Source: JBPOFY01 sp049889815 (GTDB taxonomy: Bacteria > Verrucomicrobiota > Verrucomicrobiia > Opitutales > Coraliomargaritaceae). From it: 64,000 nt of DNA. Of the stretch, positions 25,161-35,661 are shown one piece after another; within the stretch, counting starts at the first letter, position 1; every line of letters begins with the position of its first letter. The notes under the pieces were generated by a model that saw only the letters and a list, made by a program, of their open reading frames with translations, did no database searches and was not told the DNA's origin. A program made the translations under genes and the position numbers. The stretch lies in contig JBMHCR010000006.1 of NCBI GenBank assembly GCA_049889815.1, forward strand, positions 124,001-188,000. Reading direction: 5' to 3'.

Positions 25161-25286
25161 CGTGGTTGTATTCGTGATCGTATTCGTTTGAATTTTCACG
25201 ACAGTGACAACGATCACGAATGCCTACGTCTTAATCTTACTCGCTATCCTCTGTGCTTCGTTGGGATTAGGATTAAGATTAAGACG
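25161..25286. repeat. two nested-style inverted repeats built from degenerate hexamers
   Basis: First pair: ATTCGTGATCGT (25170-25181) with ACGATCACGAAT (25210-25221), a perfect 12-bp match. Second pair: CGTCTTAATCTT (25227-25238) with AAGATTAAGACG (25275-25286), also a perfect 12-bp match. The arms consist of near-repeats of six bases (CGTGAT/CGTATT; GGATTA/AGATTA). The region is non-coding and lies between the MYG1-type gene start and the EF-G terminator. Confidence 0.75.
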
Positions 25287-25290
25287 GCAT

Positions 25291-25322
25291 AAAAAATCCC
25301 CGCTTCTTTTTGAAAGCGGGGA
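25291..25322 (-). terminator. rho-independent terminator of the second EF-G gene
   Basis: On the minus strand a 9-bp stem TCCCCGCTT / AAGCGGGGA with an 8-nt loop runs into six T's, 25 bp after the stop codon. Confidence 0.92.
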
Positions 25323-25346
25323 CTCGTTTAAATTATCTTAAAACGC

Positions 25347-27437
<2,091 letters not shown>

Positions 27438-27671
27438 GATCTATTGTATTGTGTTTAAAAAGTGTGTTTTCAATTGAGTCTGAGGGCTTTTCGGAGCGCG
27501 TAGGTAGCCCACGGATTTCCAAAAAGAGGCGGAGAATAGGACTCGTTTTAAATACTGCAAGGCAAGAAAATCGCTGATTTTCAATGGGATGTCGCTGCCC
27601 AGAGATCGCCGAAAGTGTGACAAATTGCGTCACTTGTTTGCATGTCGAGCTTGCTTGCTTAAGGTTTCAGT

Positions 27672-28151
27672 ATGGAGAAGAGGAAAAAAACGGCCGCAAC
27701 CAAACGTCGCACGGTATCTCCCGTCGTGGAAAGTCTTCGCCAAGTCGTAGCCGACAGTTACGCCGTCCTGGGTCAGACGCACATCTGCCACTGGAATGTT
27801 CGTGGTCCGTCTTTCTTCTCGCTGCACAATGCGTTCGAGGAGCAATACACAGAACTCTTTGCTGCGATTGATGCGATTGCTGAGAGAATTCGTGCACTCG
27901 GATCGCTCGCACCGGGCGGGCTCGCCAATCTCGCCAAAATGGCTGGGATGAGAGAAATCAAAGAGGATGCTAGCTCCAAAGAGATGGTGCAGCATTTGTC
28001 CGCTGCGAATAAGGCGCTCGTCGTTGACTTGGTTGGAGCAAGGGATGCCGCGGCAAAGGCCGGTGACGACCAAACCGAGGACCTGATGATTGCGCGGATT
28101 CAGGTCCACGAAAAGATTATCTGGATGCTCGAGAGCTACCTCGAAGTGTAG
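27672..28151 (+). CDS. dps: Dps family ferritin-like DNA-protection protein
   Basis: 159 residues. The inter-subunit ferroxidase ligands are all present with canonical spacing: H40 in HICHWNVRG, H52 in SLHNAF, D67 and E71 in AIDAIAERIRALG. A basic N-terminal tail (KRKKTAATKRR) could bind DNA. It stores iron and detoxifies peroxide. Divergent from the EF-G paralogue over 234 bp; no OxyR or Fur site was recognised there. The YbjT-like gene begins 21 bp after its stop. Confidence 0.94.
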   Translation: MEKRKKTAATKRRTVSPVVESLRQVVADSYAVLGQTHICHWNVRGPSFFSLHNAFEEQYTELFAAIDAIAERIRALGSLAPGGLANLAKMAGMREIKEDASSKEMVQHLSAANKALVVDLVGARDAAAKAGDDQTEDLMIARIQVHEKIIWMLESYLEV

Positions 28152-28172
28152 AAACCATCCTCCGCCTAATCG

Positions 28173-29600
28173 ATGACCGATTCGTGCACAGGCAATAAGC
28201 CACTCGTCGCCGTTGCAGGCGCGAGCGGGTTTGTCGGGACTCACCTGAGGAACCAACTGAGCGACAGCTATAATTTTCGCGCACTCTCGAGGAGTCCGAA
28301 CATCGTTGAGCGCAATGTTGGCGAGAGTTCGACTCAGTGGCAGCAGTGTGATCTCTATTCATTACCTAAACTGAAGGAGGCTCTGGTCGGGTGCGATTAT
28401 GGGTTCTATCTGGTTCACTCTATGGCTCCATCGAGTAGGCTTGTGCAGGCGAATTTTGAGGATACTGATCTCTTGTTGGCGGACAATTTTGTTCGTGCTG
28501 CTGAAGAAGCAGGCCTGAAGCACATCATCTATCTGAGTGGTTTGATGCCTGAGTCGGGAGAAGAGCTGTCCCCTCATTTGCGGAGCCGTCGCGAAGTCGA
28601 ACGGGTGTTGGCGTCCCGCTCCGTGCGGGTGACTGTTCTGCGGGCTGGTTTGATCTTCGGTCCTGGTGGTTCCTCGTTTTCGATGCTGGTCAATTTGGTT
28701 CGTAGACTCCCTGTGATGTTGCTGCCAGAGTGGACCCGTTCGATGACTCACTCGATTGATATTGAAGATGTTTGCCGCGGATTCCGCCTTTGTTTAGAAG
28801 ATGAAGAACTCGTCGGCGGTATTTACGACGTCGGTGGGCACGCCCCGATGACTTATCGTGCAATGATTCTAAAAACCAGAGAGCTACTCGCTCGTAAGTC
28901 AAAGACCTTTGACGTGCCCTTAAACGCTTTCTCACTTTCGAAGCATTGGATCGCTGTCTATGGAGGCGTGGCGCCTGCTCTGGTTGGGCCGTTGCAGGAG
29001 AGCTTGCTCCATCACTTAAGGGCTCGACCGAATCCGCTTCTAGATCGACTTCAAGACCAGCTAATCTCGTTTGAAGCGTCCTTCAAAAAATCGGTCGATT
29101 CGAGTGGAATACCCCTACCGAACCCGCGTAGTCATACGCAAACCGCGGACAAGGAAGCCATTAAGCGAGAGCGCCGTGTACGATCAGTTCAACGCATGCC
29201 ATTGCCCGAGGGGAGCAATGCTCGCGAAATTGCGAATGAGTATGCCCGCTGGCTTGAGCGAAGCTTTCGCGGCTTCATTCGTGCCACTGTTGACGAGTCT
29301 GGCGTGGTTCGATTTCAGGCCTTGGGTGGTCGCTACACTTTATTGGAGCTCACTCCCACTCCATTTACTTTGAGGAACGAGCGACGCTGCGCTTTTTACA
29401 TTACCGGAGGGCTTTTAGCTCGAGAAGTAGATCCACGGGGTCGCTTTGAATTCAGGTTGTTTCCTGAAAATGAATGTCTGATTGCTTCCATCCACGGTTT
29501 CGTCCCAACACTTCCATGGTGGTTGTATATCAACACGCAAGCAGTGGTGCACCTGCTTGTGATGCGGGCCTTTGCGAAACACCTCAGAGCACAGCGCTGA
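28173..29600 (+). CDS. YbjT-like NAD(P)-binding SDR with C-terminal DUF2867-like domain
   Basis: 475 residues, almost the length of E. coli YbjT (476). The N-terminal half is an atypical extended SDR: VAGASGFVGTHL at about 14-25, HIIYLSGLMPESG, SRREVE in the place of YxxxK, and LRAGLIFGPGGSSF. The C-terminal half (about 340-475) has no cofactor motif. It contains RSFRGFIRATV and TPTPFTLRNERRCAFYITGG, resembling DUF2867. Substrate unknown. Probably co-transcribed with dps. Confidence 0.78.
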   Translation: MTDSCTGNKPLVAVAGASGFVGTHLRNQLSDSYNFRALSRSPNIVERNVGESSTQWQQCDLYSLPKLKEALVGCDYGFYLVHSMAPSSRLVQANFEDTDLLLADNFVRAAEEAGLKHIIYLSGLMPESGEELSPHLRSRREVERVLASRSVRVTVLRAGLIFGPGGSSFSMLVNLVRRLPVMLLPEWTRSMTHSIDIEDVCRGFRLCLEDEELVGGIYDVGGHAPMTYRAMILKTRELLARKSKTFDVPLNAFSLSKHWIAVYGGVAPALVGPLQESLLHHLRARPNPLLDRLQDQLISFEASFKKSVDSSGIPLPNPRSHTQTADKEAIKRERRVRSVQRMPLPEGSNAREIANEYARWLERSFRGFIRATVDESGVVRFQALGGRYTLLELTPTPFTLRNERRCAFYITGGLLAREVDPRGRFEFRLFPENECLIASIHGFVPTLPWWLYINTQAVVHLLVMRAFAKHLRAQR

Positions 29601-29608
29601 GAAGCAAT

Positions 29609-29965
29609 TCACGCGACTACGCTGAAGAGTTTAAAGTACGGCAAGAATAGTACTATCACGGTACCGCCGACCACGACTCCAAGGAAGCAGATCAGTAAAG
29701 CAATAGTGGGTATGCTGACTTGTGGAAGGCCTGCCTCAAGCTTCACCAGTTTGACCTTCGTGCGCCTTGCCTGTTTCTCCTGGCGCGCCTTTTGGTGATT
29801 CGTGGTGCCTCCCCAGAGCTTATTCATCTTCTGGGCAGGGCCCGAAGTTGTGGGGCCTAGAGTGGCCATGATGAGTTTTGGTCTGGAGATTCGCGATGAG
29901 TCGTCGTTGATCTTTTGTCTATTTGCAAGTTCAGGGCGTGCCAATATGACGGGTTTTAATGCCAT
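29609..29965 (-). CDS. hypothetical protein with one C-terminal membrane segment
   Basis: 118 residues. Residues 1-80 are polar and strongly basic (QKARQEKQARRTKVK). A single hydrophobic segment (about residues 87-108, IPTIALLICFLGVVVGG) is followed by a short aromatic end. No domain recognised. It converges on the YbjT-like gene, 8 bp apart, and is divergent from rpmH. Tail-anchored topology is an inference. Confidence 0.55.
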   Translation of the reverse strand: MALKPVILARPELANRQKINDDSSRISRPKLIMATLGPTTSGPAQKMNKLWGGTTNHQKARQEKQARRTKVKLVKLEAGLPQVSIPTIALLICFLGVVVGGTVIVLFLPYFKLFSVVA

Positions 29966-30119
29966 GATTTAAAAATGATCACCAGGAGCTTTCTTTCTAC
30001 CGATGTTTAGGCGCTCCGATCCAAAAAGACCTTAATAAATCAAGCGTATCGCGCCTTGACAGGTGCCACTGCAGGGCTTTTGCTGCTCCGCTTTTCCACA
30101 ATTTCAAAGGACACACACT

Positions 30120-30257
30120 ATGGGACCTACATACCGACCTTCTAAACTACGCCGCGCCCGTAAACTCGGTTTCCGCGCTCGGAAAGCTACTCACTCTGGC
30201 CGCAAGGTCCTCGCTGCGCGCCGCGCTAAGGGCCGCCATCGCCTTGCTGCCTCTTAA
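30120..30257 (+). CDS. rpmH: 50S ribosomal protein L34
   Basis: 45 residues from the ATG at 30120, preceded by AAAGGA. The typical YRPSKLRRARKLGFRARKATHSGRKVL is complete in two segments of basic sequence. A TTGACA at 30056-30061 may belong to its promoter. First gene of the conserved rpmH-rnpA-yidD-yidC set. dnaA and an origin, often found upstream, are not present. Confidence 0.95.
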   Translation: MGPTYRPSKLRRARKLGFRARKATHSGRKVLAARRAKGRHRLAAS

Positions 30258-30282
30258 GGTGGTTTAGGCGGAGCACGATGCC

Positions 30283-30651
30283 ATGGGCGTCCCAGCTTCA
30301 CAGCGCTTGCGCAAGCCAAGCGAATTTAGACAGATCCGCAGTCAGGGTAATCGTATCCACTGCGGGTCTTTTATTTTTCAATGTCTGCGGCGGACGCTAA
30401 AATCGGATCCTGCTCCGCGCTTGAGTGTTATTGCGAGTCGGCGTGTGGGCAATGCGGTGAAGCGTAACTACGGTAAACGCGTAATGCGCGAGGTGTTCCG
30501 AAAAAATTTAGACGCACTGCCTTTGCATAGCGATCTGGTATTGGTCTTGCGTTCCAGTTTCGATACGCAGTCCTACACGCAATTGCAGGAGCGCTATTTA
30601 AGAGCGTGTGCTAAGATCCGCGGGTTGGAAAGTGGGGCGCGAGGTGAATGA
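30283..30651 (+). CDS. rnpA: ribonuclease P protein component
   Basis: 122 residues. It has the conserved RNR motif region RRVGNAVKRNYGKRVMREVFR and an N-terminal RLRKPSEFRQIRSQGNR. It assists the RNase P RNA in 5' maturation of tRNAs. GGAG lies 9 bp before the ATG. The stop overlaps the yidD start. Confidence 0.95.
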   Translation: MGVPASQRLRKPSEFRQIRSQGNRIHCGSFIFQCLRRTLKSDPAPRLSVIASRRVGNAVKRNYGKRVMREVFRKNLDALPLHSDLVLVLRSSFDTQSYTQLQERYLRACAKIRGLESGARGE

Positions 30652-30961
30652 GGGGCCTAGAAGCCTGTCGATTGCTGCTCGGGTCGCAGCGGCTTTGGTG
30701 CGTGGTTACCAGATCGTTTTGTCGCCCGTAAAATACTTTATCTTTGGTCCGAGTTGCGGTTGCCGATTTCACCCCACTTGCTCCTGCTACTCTCGAACGG
30801 CCTACCTGCGGCATGGTTTTTGGCGCGGCACTCAACTGACAATCCGACGGATTTTTCGCTGTCATCCCTGGCACCCGGGTGGAATTGATCTGGTTCCAGA
30901 CTTGAAAAACGATTCAAGACAGGACATCTCAGCACCCTTCAATACTCATCTAGATGGATAA
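30644..30961 (+). CDS. yidD: membrane protein insertion efficiency factor YidD
   Basis: 105 residues from a GTG at 30644 that overlaps the end of rnpA by 8 bp. The next upstream in-frame start at 30608 lies deeper in rnpA. The family core is intact: YQIVLSPVKYFIFGPSCGCRFHPTCSCYSRTAY with conserved Cys, then GTQLTIRRIFRCHPWHPGG. It contributes to YidC/Sec-dependent insertion at the inner membrane. Its 3' end overlaps yidC by 8 bp. Confidence 0.9.
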   Translation: MNEGPRSLSIAARVAAALVRGYQIVLSPVKYFIFGPSCGCRFHPTCSCYSRTAYLRHGFWRGTQLTIRRIFRCHPWHPGGIDLVPDLKNDSRQDISAPFNTHLDG

Positions 30962-32792
30962 AAAGAACACATTTTTAGGCGTCCTCTTCATTGCGGCCGG
31001 TATCGGCTTCATGTTTTGGCAGGCCAACCAAATCGAACAACAGCGCCAACAGGAGCTTTTGAATGCACCTGATCCGGTCGAGAAAGTCGCTGATTCTTCT
31101 GGTGGTTCCGATGAAAGCTTTACGACCTCGTCCGAGGCAGCTGCGGCTGGTGCTGATGATGTCTCTGTAGACGCGTTGATCGCACAGACCGATGTTTATG
31201 AGCCAGTCGCGGAGGAATTCGTTGCACCGGTCGAAGAGCAACTGGTTACCCTTGCAAATGATTTCATCGAGGTCGAATTCACTTCACGTGGGGGCGCGAT
31301 TCGTACCGTGAGTTTCTTGCAAACTAAGCGCGAAGGTCGTGATGATTACATTTTTAACCAAGACGGCCTGCTGCCCGCGCTCAGCCTGAGCTTTCAAAAT
31401 GACGACGGGGATTTCAAAGAGTTCGCGCTCGATTATTCAGTCGAGTCGCAAGCAGATGATGCGATCACTTTTGTGCACCAGGGTAAGAATGGCCTCGCCG
31501 TGCGCCGCAGTTATAAGTTATCCGCGGAGACAGAGGGGTATCTCCCTTACACAATCGAGCACAGCACCGCTTTTAGCAATTACGGTGCAGTCGCAGTCCC
31601 GCTTAAAACGGTTTTTGTCAACCTCGGTACATCACGCGCAATCTCTAAAAACCCCCAACCGACTTATCTGAACGCAGGCTATTACGACGGGAATGACGCA
31701 GAGTTTATTGCGATCAACAAGCTGACCGGAAGTAAGGGCTTTCTTGGGATTGGAGCGAGTAGCCCGCGCGATGAGATCAAAGAAGAGTCACGAGTCGTTT
31801 GGTCTTCGGTTAAAAATCAATTCTTCGCCAGCGTGCTGACCTCTGAGGTCGCCGGAGAGAATGTATATGTATACCCAGTCGAGGCTCCAGTTGTAGAAGG
31901 CCAAATGAATCCAACTGCTCCGGGTATCACGGGGAGCGTTGGCTATTCAGTTGGAACCGTGGCTCGGGGCGAAAGTGAAATGCTGAGCTTTGATTTTTAT
32001 ATCGGGCCAAAAGAGTTTAAGCGCCTGCAGGCGATGGGTAATGAGCAAGACCGCGTCATGCAATTTGGCTTCCTTTCGTTCATCAGCAAGCTGTTGCTCT
32101 CCTTTATGTATGCGATTCATTCCTTTGTCCCAAGTTGGGGATGGTCGATCGTTGTTATGACGATCTGCATTAAGACGATTTTCTGGCCTTTGACCGCAAA
32201 AGCTAGCCGCTCGCAGAAGCGTATGGCGAAGATACAAGGGCCAATGGCTGAGCTAAAAGAGAAGTATAAGGACAATCCACAGAAGATGCAGCAAGAGACC
32301 TTGAAGTTATTCAAGGAGCATCAGGTCAATCCTCTGGCAGGTTGTTTGCCGATGTTGGTTCAAATGCCGATTTTCTTGGGTCTTTTCTACATGCTGCGCA
32401 CTGCATCGGAGTTGCGTCATGAGCCGTTTTTCTGGGTTTCGGATCTCTCACAGCCAGATACAATTATGGAGATCGGAGGTTTTCCACTCAACCTTCTGCC
32501 AATTATTATGGGTGTTACCATGTTCCTGCAGATGAGTATGATGCCGGTTTCACCAACGGCCGATCCCATGCAGCAGAAGATATTCAAGTTCCTACCGTTT
32601 ATTTTCCTCGTGTTCCTCTATAATTTCTCGTCGGGGCTAGTCCTTTACTGGACCGTTCAGAATGTCCTGACGATCGTTCAGCAGAAGATCATCAACAACC
32701 AGCCGGACGAAGAATTGAAGCCAGCGACGGCCAATGCCTCGGCCTTGAAAGGAAAGGGCGGTTCTCCTCGCACGAAGTCAAAAAAGAAGTAG
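30954..32792 (+). CDS. yidC: membrane protein insertase YidC
   Basis: 612 residues. N-terminal TM (TFLGVLFIAAGIGFMFW), an acidic linker, a periplasmic beta-sandwich domain (about 90-350), then the conserved Oxa1/Alb3 core with five TMs from about 365. Core marks: WGWSIVVMTICIKTIFWPLTAKA, KYKDNPQKMQQETLKLFKEH and NPLAGCLPMLVQMPIFLGLF. A Lys-rich C-terminus can contact the ribosome. The N-terminal and periplasmic layout is the Gram-negative form. Confidence 0.96.
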   Translation: MDKKNTFLGVLFIAAGIGFMFWQANQIEQQRQQELLNAPDPVEKVADSSGGSDESFTTSSEAAAAGADDVSVDALIAQTDVYEPVAEEFVAPVEEQLVTLANDFIEVEFTSRGGAIRTVSFLQTKREGRDDYIFNQDGLLPALSLSFQNDDGDFKEFALDYSVESQADDAITFVHQGKNGLAVRRSYKLSAETEGYLPYTIEHSTAFSNYGAVAVPLKTVFVNLGTSRAISKNPQPTYLNAGYYDGNDAEFIAINKLTGSKGFLGIGASSPRDEIKEESRVVWSSVKNQFFASVLTSEVAGENVYVYPVEAPVVEGQMNPTAPGITGSVGYSVGTVARGESEMLSFDFYIGPKEFKRLQAMGNEQDRVMQFGFLSFISKLLLSFMYAIHSFVPSWGWSIVVMTICIKTIFWPLTAKASRSQKRMAKIQGPMAELKEKYKDNPQKMQQETLKLFKEHQVNPLAGCLPMLVQMPIFLGLFYMLRTASELRHEPFFWVSDLSQPDTIMEIGGFPLNLLPIIMGVTMFLQMSMMPVSPTADPMQQKIFKFLPFIFLVFLYNFSSGLVLYWTVQNVLTIVQQKIINNQPDEELKPATANASALKGKGGSPRTKSKKK

Positions 32793-32841
32793 CTTCATTT
32801 TCCGCTTTTCAGAGTTTAACTTTTTAAACACATTCCACCGC

Positions 32842-33594
32842 ATGTCAGGACATAGTAAATGGGCTACAATCAAACGCGCCAAGGGGGCGGCAGATGCCAA
32901 GCGCGGCAAAATATTTAGCGTGATCAGTAAGGATATTACGCTTGCGGCGCGTGCCGGCGGCGGCGATCCGGATATGAATCCACGTCTACGCACGGTAATT
33001 GCCAAGGCGAAGTCAGCTAATATGCCTTCGGACAATGTGGAGCGTGCGATCAAAAAAGGTACCGGAGAGCTGCCAGGTGTTGTTTACGAAGAAAACGTCT
33101 ACGAAGGTTATGGCCAAGGTGGGGTTGGGTTGATTGTGGAGGTGACTACTGACAATAAAAACCGTTCTGCATCCGAGGTGCGCAGCACGATGAGCAAGAA
33201 TGGCGGAAACCTTGCTGGAGTGGGCGCCGTTGCGTTTCAGTTCGACCGCAAGGGGCAGTTCATTATCGATTCCAAAGTGACCGATGAGGAGACTCTGATG
33301 GACGTCGCGCTCGAAGCAGGCGCGGAAGATATTAAGAATGAGGGCGATTATTTCGAAGTTATCTGTCCGTTGACTGAATACGACGCGCTTACGCAGGCAC
33401 TCGCCGATAAAGAGATCGCGACTGAGTCAGCCGAGCTTGCTTATCTGCCGAATGTGATGGTCCCGGTCGATGACGCGGATACCGCCCGCAAAGTTCTACA
33501 CCTCATTGAGGCACTCGATAACCTAGAGGATGTTAAAGCGGTTCACTCGAATATGGATCTTGCGGAGGGTTTGCTCGGTGACGAAGACCATTAA
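32842..33594 (+). CDS. YebC/PmpR family regulator (TACO1-like)
   Basis: 250 residues, full length. The N-terminus MSGHSKWATIKRAKGAADAKRGKIF and the DNIERAIKKG-type block (here DNVERAIKKG) are diagnostic. Members have been described as DNA-binding regulators and, more recently, as translation factors for proline stretches, so the role is left open. It sits 49 bp after yidC on the same strand; ruvC, a frequent neighbour elsewhere, is absent. Confidence 0.94.
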   Translation: MSGHSKWATIKRAKGAADAKRGKIFSVISKDITLAARAGGGDPDMNPRLRTVIAKAKSANMPSDNVERAIKKGTGELPGVVYEENVYEGYGQGGVGLIVEVTTDNKNRSASEVRSTMSKNGGNLAGVGAVAFQFDRKGQFIIDSKVTDEETLMDVALEAGAEDIKNEGDYFEVICPLTEYDALTQALADKEIATESAELAYLPNVMVPVDDADTARKVLHLIEALDNLEDVKAVHSNMDLAEGLLGDEDH

Positions 33595-33682
33595 TCTTGG
33601 ATTTCGCCTTAAAAAACCGCTTGCAAAGCAGGAATAAGGCTCACAACGTTGAAAACCATTAACAGCAACCAATAAATTAATC

Positions 33683-33937
33683 ATGCGCACTAAATTCATT
33701 GCCCCCCTTTTAATTGCCGTATCGGCACTCGTATTCACTGCCTGCGACGGTGGTCGTGCTCAAATGCAGAAAAAAGAAGCACATCTCCTTGGCGCGATCG
33801 CTTACGAAACGGGAAACTATGCTGCATCTGGTCCAGACACCATCGCTATCGGTACAGACGAGCTTTATGATCGTCGCAATGTCAGCGGTGACAAAGTGAC
33901 CCTTTTCTGGGGATTGATCACTCTCAAAGACTACTAG
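33683..33937 (+). CDS. 84-residue putative lipoprotein
   Basis: Signal sequence with a FTAC lipobox (Cys21). The mature part is 64 residues and contains GGRAQMQKKEAHLLGAIAYETG and a hydrophobic terminal segment VTLFWGLITLKDY. No family recognised. It has a clear gene structure: leader of about 88 bp after yebC and its own strong terminator, so an abundant small envelope protein is plausible. Confidence 0.75.
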   Translation: MRTKFIAPLLIAVSALVFTACDGGRAQMQKKEAHLLGAIAYETGNYAASGPDTIAIGTDELYDRRNVSGDKVTLFWGLITLKDY

Positions 33938-33961
33938 GGTCTAGGCCCAATTTTTTCTGTA

Positions 33962-33988
33962 AGCCGCTCCTCTGGGGGCGGCTTTTTT
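33962..33988 (+). terminator. rho-independent terminator of the small lipoprotein gene
   Basis: 9-bp stem AGCCGCTCC / GGGGCGGCT (one G-T pair), TCTG loop, then six T's. Confidence 0.92.
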
Positions 33989-34030
33989 CTTGGCAGTTTT
34001 CAGGCTCTGCTACCAGATATTCGCAAGACT

Positions 34031-35650
34031 ATGGTTTATAACGTCGCCCACTATCTCTCGGTTCAGGCTAAACAACAACCTGATGGGATCGCGGTGCGTG
34101 CACCGAATGGACGAGACGGAAATGGGTCTATAAAATATCTCGAACGGAGTTTTGCCGATTTAGAGAATGAGGCTTCTGCCGTGGCGCACCTTTTTACTGA
34201 ACAAGGTGTCAGCCGTGGCACGCGGGTGTTGCTGATGGTGAAGCCTGGCTTGGATTTGATCCGAATCGTCTTCGCGCTTTTTAAGATCGGGGCGGTTCCG
34301 ATTGTAATCGATCCAGGCATGGGGCTCGCGAAATTTCTAAAATGCGTTCGTCATTCGCGCCCCGATGTTGTCATTGGAATTCCGATGGCGATACTGGTTT
34401 CGAACTTGTTTCGCCCGAGTTTCCGAGGGGTAGAGGCGAAGGTGTGCGTCGGCAGGAACTTTTCGCAAAAGTTGAAACGATACCTTGAGCGCGGAGCTTA
34501 TACAGCGGTCGACTCTGCGGTTGATGAACTCGCCGCAATTTTGTTTACCTCAGGGTCAACGGGACCCGCCAAAGGTGTGTGCTATGCGCATGGAATGTTC
34601 ATGGCGCAGGTCGAAGCGATTCAAAAGCAATATGGAATTGAGCCAGGCGAGGTCGACCTACCGATGCTGCCTGTCTTTGCCTTGTTCAATCCCGCACTTG
34701 GGATGTGCACAGTCGTGCCAGAAATGAACCCGAGTCGTCCAGCTACAGTGGACCCTGCTAAGATTGTGCAGGCGATTCAGCAGAACGAAGTTACCAATAG
34801 CTTTGGTTCGCCTGCGTTATGGACAAAGATTGCGCGTTATTGCGAAAGCGATTCGGTTACTTTGCCCTCGGTCCGTAGGATCCTTATGGCAGGGGCGCCC
34901 GTACCACCGGCATTGATGGAGCAGATGCGTGCACTCCTACCAAATGGTGAAATTCATACGCCATATGGCGCAACGGAAGCGTTACCCGTTAGCTCAATTT
35001 CGGCGTCACAGGTGCTAAAAGAGACCGCGACGCGGACTCGGAACGGCGAGGGGACTTGTGTGGGTGCGCCTTTACCTGGGGTCAAAGTGCGGATCATTGA
35101 ACCAGTCAGTGGAGCAATCGAGGCCATCGACTCAGTTGTGGAGCCTGCGGTCGGCCGCATCGGTGAGATCATTGTGCAGGGGCCATCGGTTACTAGCGGA
35201 TACGATCAGCGTCCTCAAGCCGACGCAGATTCGAAGATTGAAGATGGTGTATCGCACTGGCATCGCATGGGCGATATGGGCTGGCTGGATGAGCAAGGGC
35301 GACTCTGGTTTTGTGGACGCAAAGCTGAGCGAGTCATGACTCCCGCGGGTCCAATGTATACCGATTGTTGCGAGGCGATTTTTAATCAGCATCCAGATGT
35401 TTATCGGTCAGCGTTGATCGATTGTGATTTAGGTGTGCCGGCGATTGTGATTGAGCCCGAAATTGGAAAGTTCCCTCAGACTGACGCATCGCGTGAAGAC
35501 TTTACTCAGTCACTTATAAAGATTGCGAAGGCCCGTGAGCTAACAGCTGCGATCGAGACTGTATATTTTGAGCGCTCATTTCCGGTTGATGTGCGACACA
35601 ACGCGAAGATTCATCGCTTGTCGCTTGCGCAGAAATATAGTGCGAAATAA
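34031..35650 (+). CDS. oleC: OleC-type beta-lactone synthetase (AMP-dependent synthetase family)
   Basis: 539 residues. ANL-superfamily motifs: TSGSTGPAKG at 173-182, YGATEALPVSS, and a late GRKAERVMTPAGPMYTD in place of the usual hinge and catalytic Lys region. PVFALFNPALGMCTVVPEM is characteristic of OleC. OleC converts 2-alkyl-3-hydroxyalkanoic acids to beta-lactones in head-to-head long-chain hydrocarbon synthesis. The next gene is OleD, 11 bp away. The partners OleA (thiolase) and OleB (hydrolase) are not in the window. Confidence 0.85.
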   Translation: MVYNVAHYLSVQAKQQPDGIAVRAPNGRDGNGSIKYLERSFADLENEASAVAHLFTEQGVSRGTRVLLMVKPGLDLIRIVFALFKIGAVPIVIDPGMGLAKFLKCVRHSRPDVVIGIPMAILVSNLFRPSFRGVEAKVCVGRNFSQKLKRYLERGAYTAVDSAVDELAAILFTSGSTGPAKGVCYAHGMFMAQVEAIQKQYGIEPGEVDLPMLPVFALFNPALGMCTVVPEMNPSRPATVDPAKIVQAIQQNEVTNSFGSPALWTKIARYCESDSVTLPSVRRILMAGAPVPPALMEQMRALLPNGEIHTPYGATEALPVSSISASQVLKETATRTRNGEGTCVGAPLPGVKVRIIEPVSGAIEAIDSVVEPAVGRIGEIIVQGPSVTSGYDQRPQADADSKIEDGVSHWHRMGDMGWLDEQGRLWFCGRKAERVMTPAGPMYTDCCEAIFNQHPDVYRSALIDCDLGVPAIVIEPEIGKFPQTDASREDFTQSLIKIAKARELTAAIETVYFERSFPVDVRHNAKIHRLSLAQKYSAK

Positions 35651-35661
35651 GTTTTGTTCAT

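Noticed and set aside
30000..30120. Possible replication origin next to rpmH
   Set aside because: No DnaA-box cluster (TTATCCACA type), no dnaA or dnaN, and no AT-rich unwinding region were seen; the rpmH-rnpA-yidD-yidC set alone does not mark oriC.
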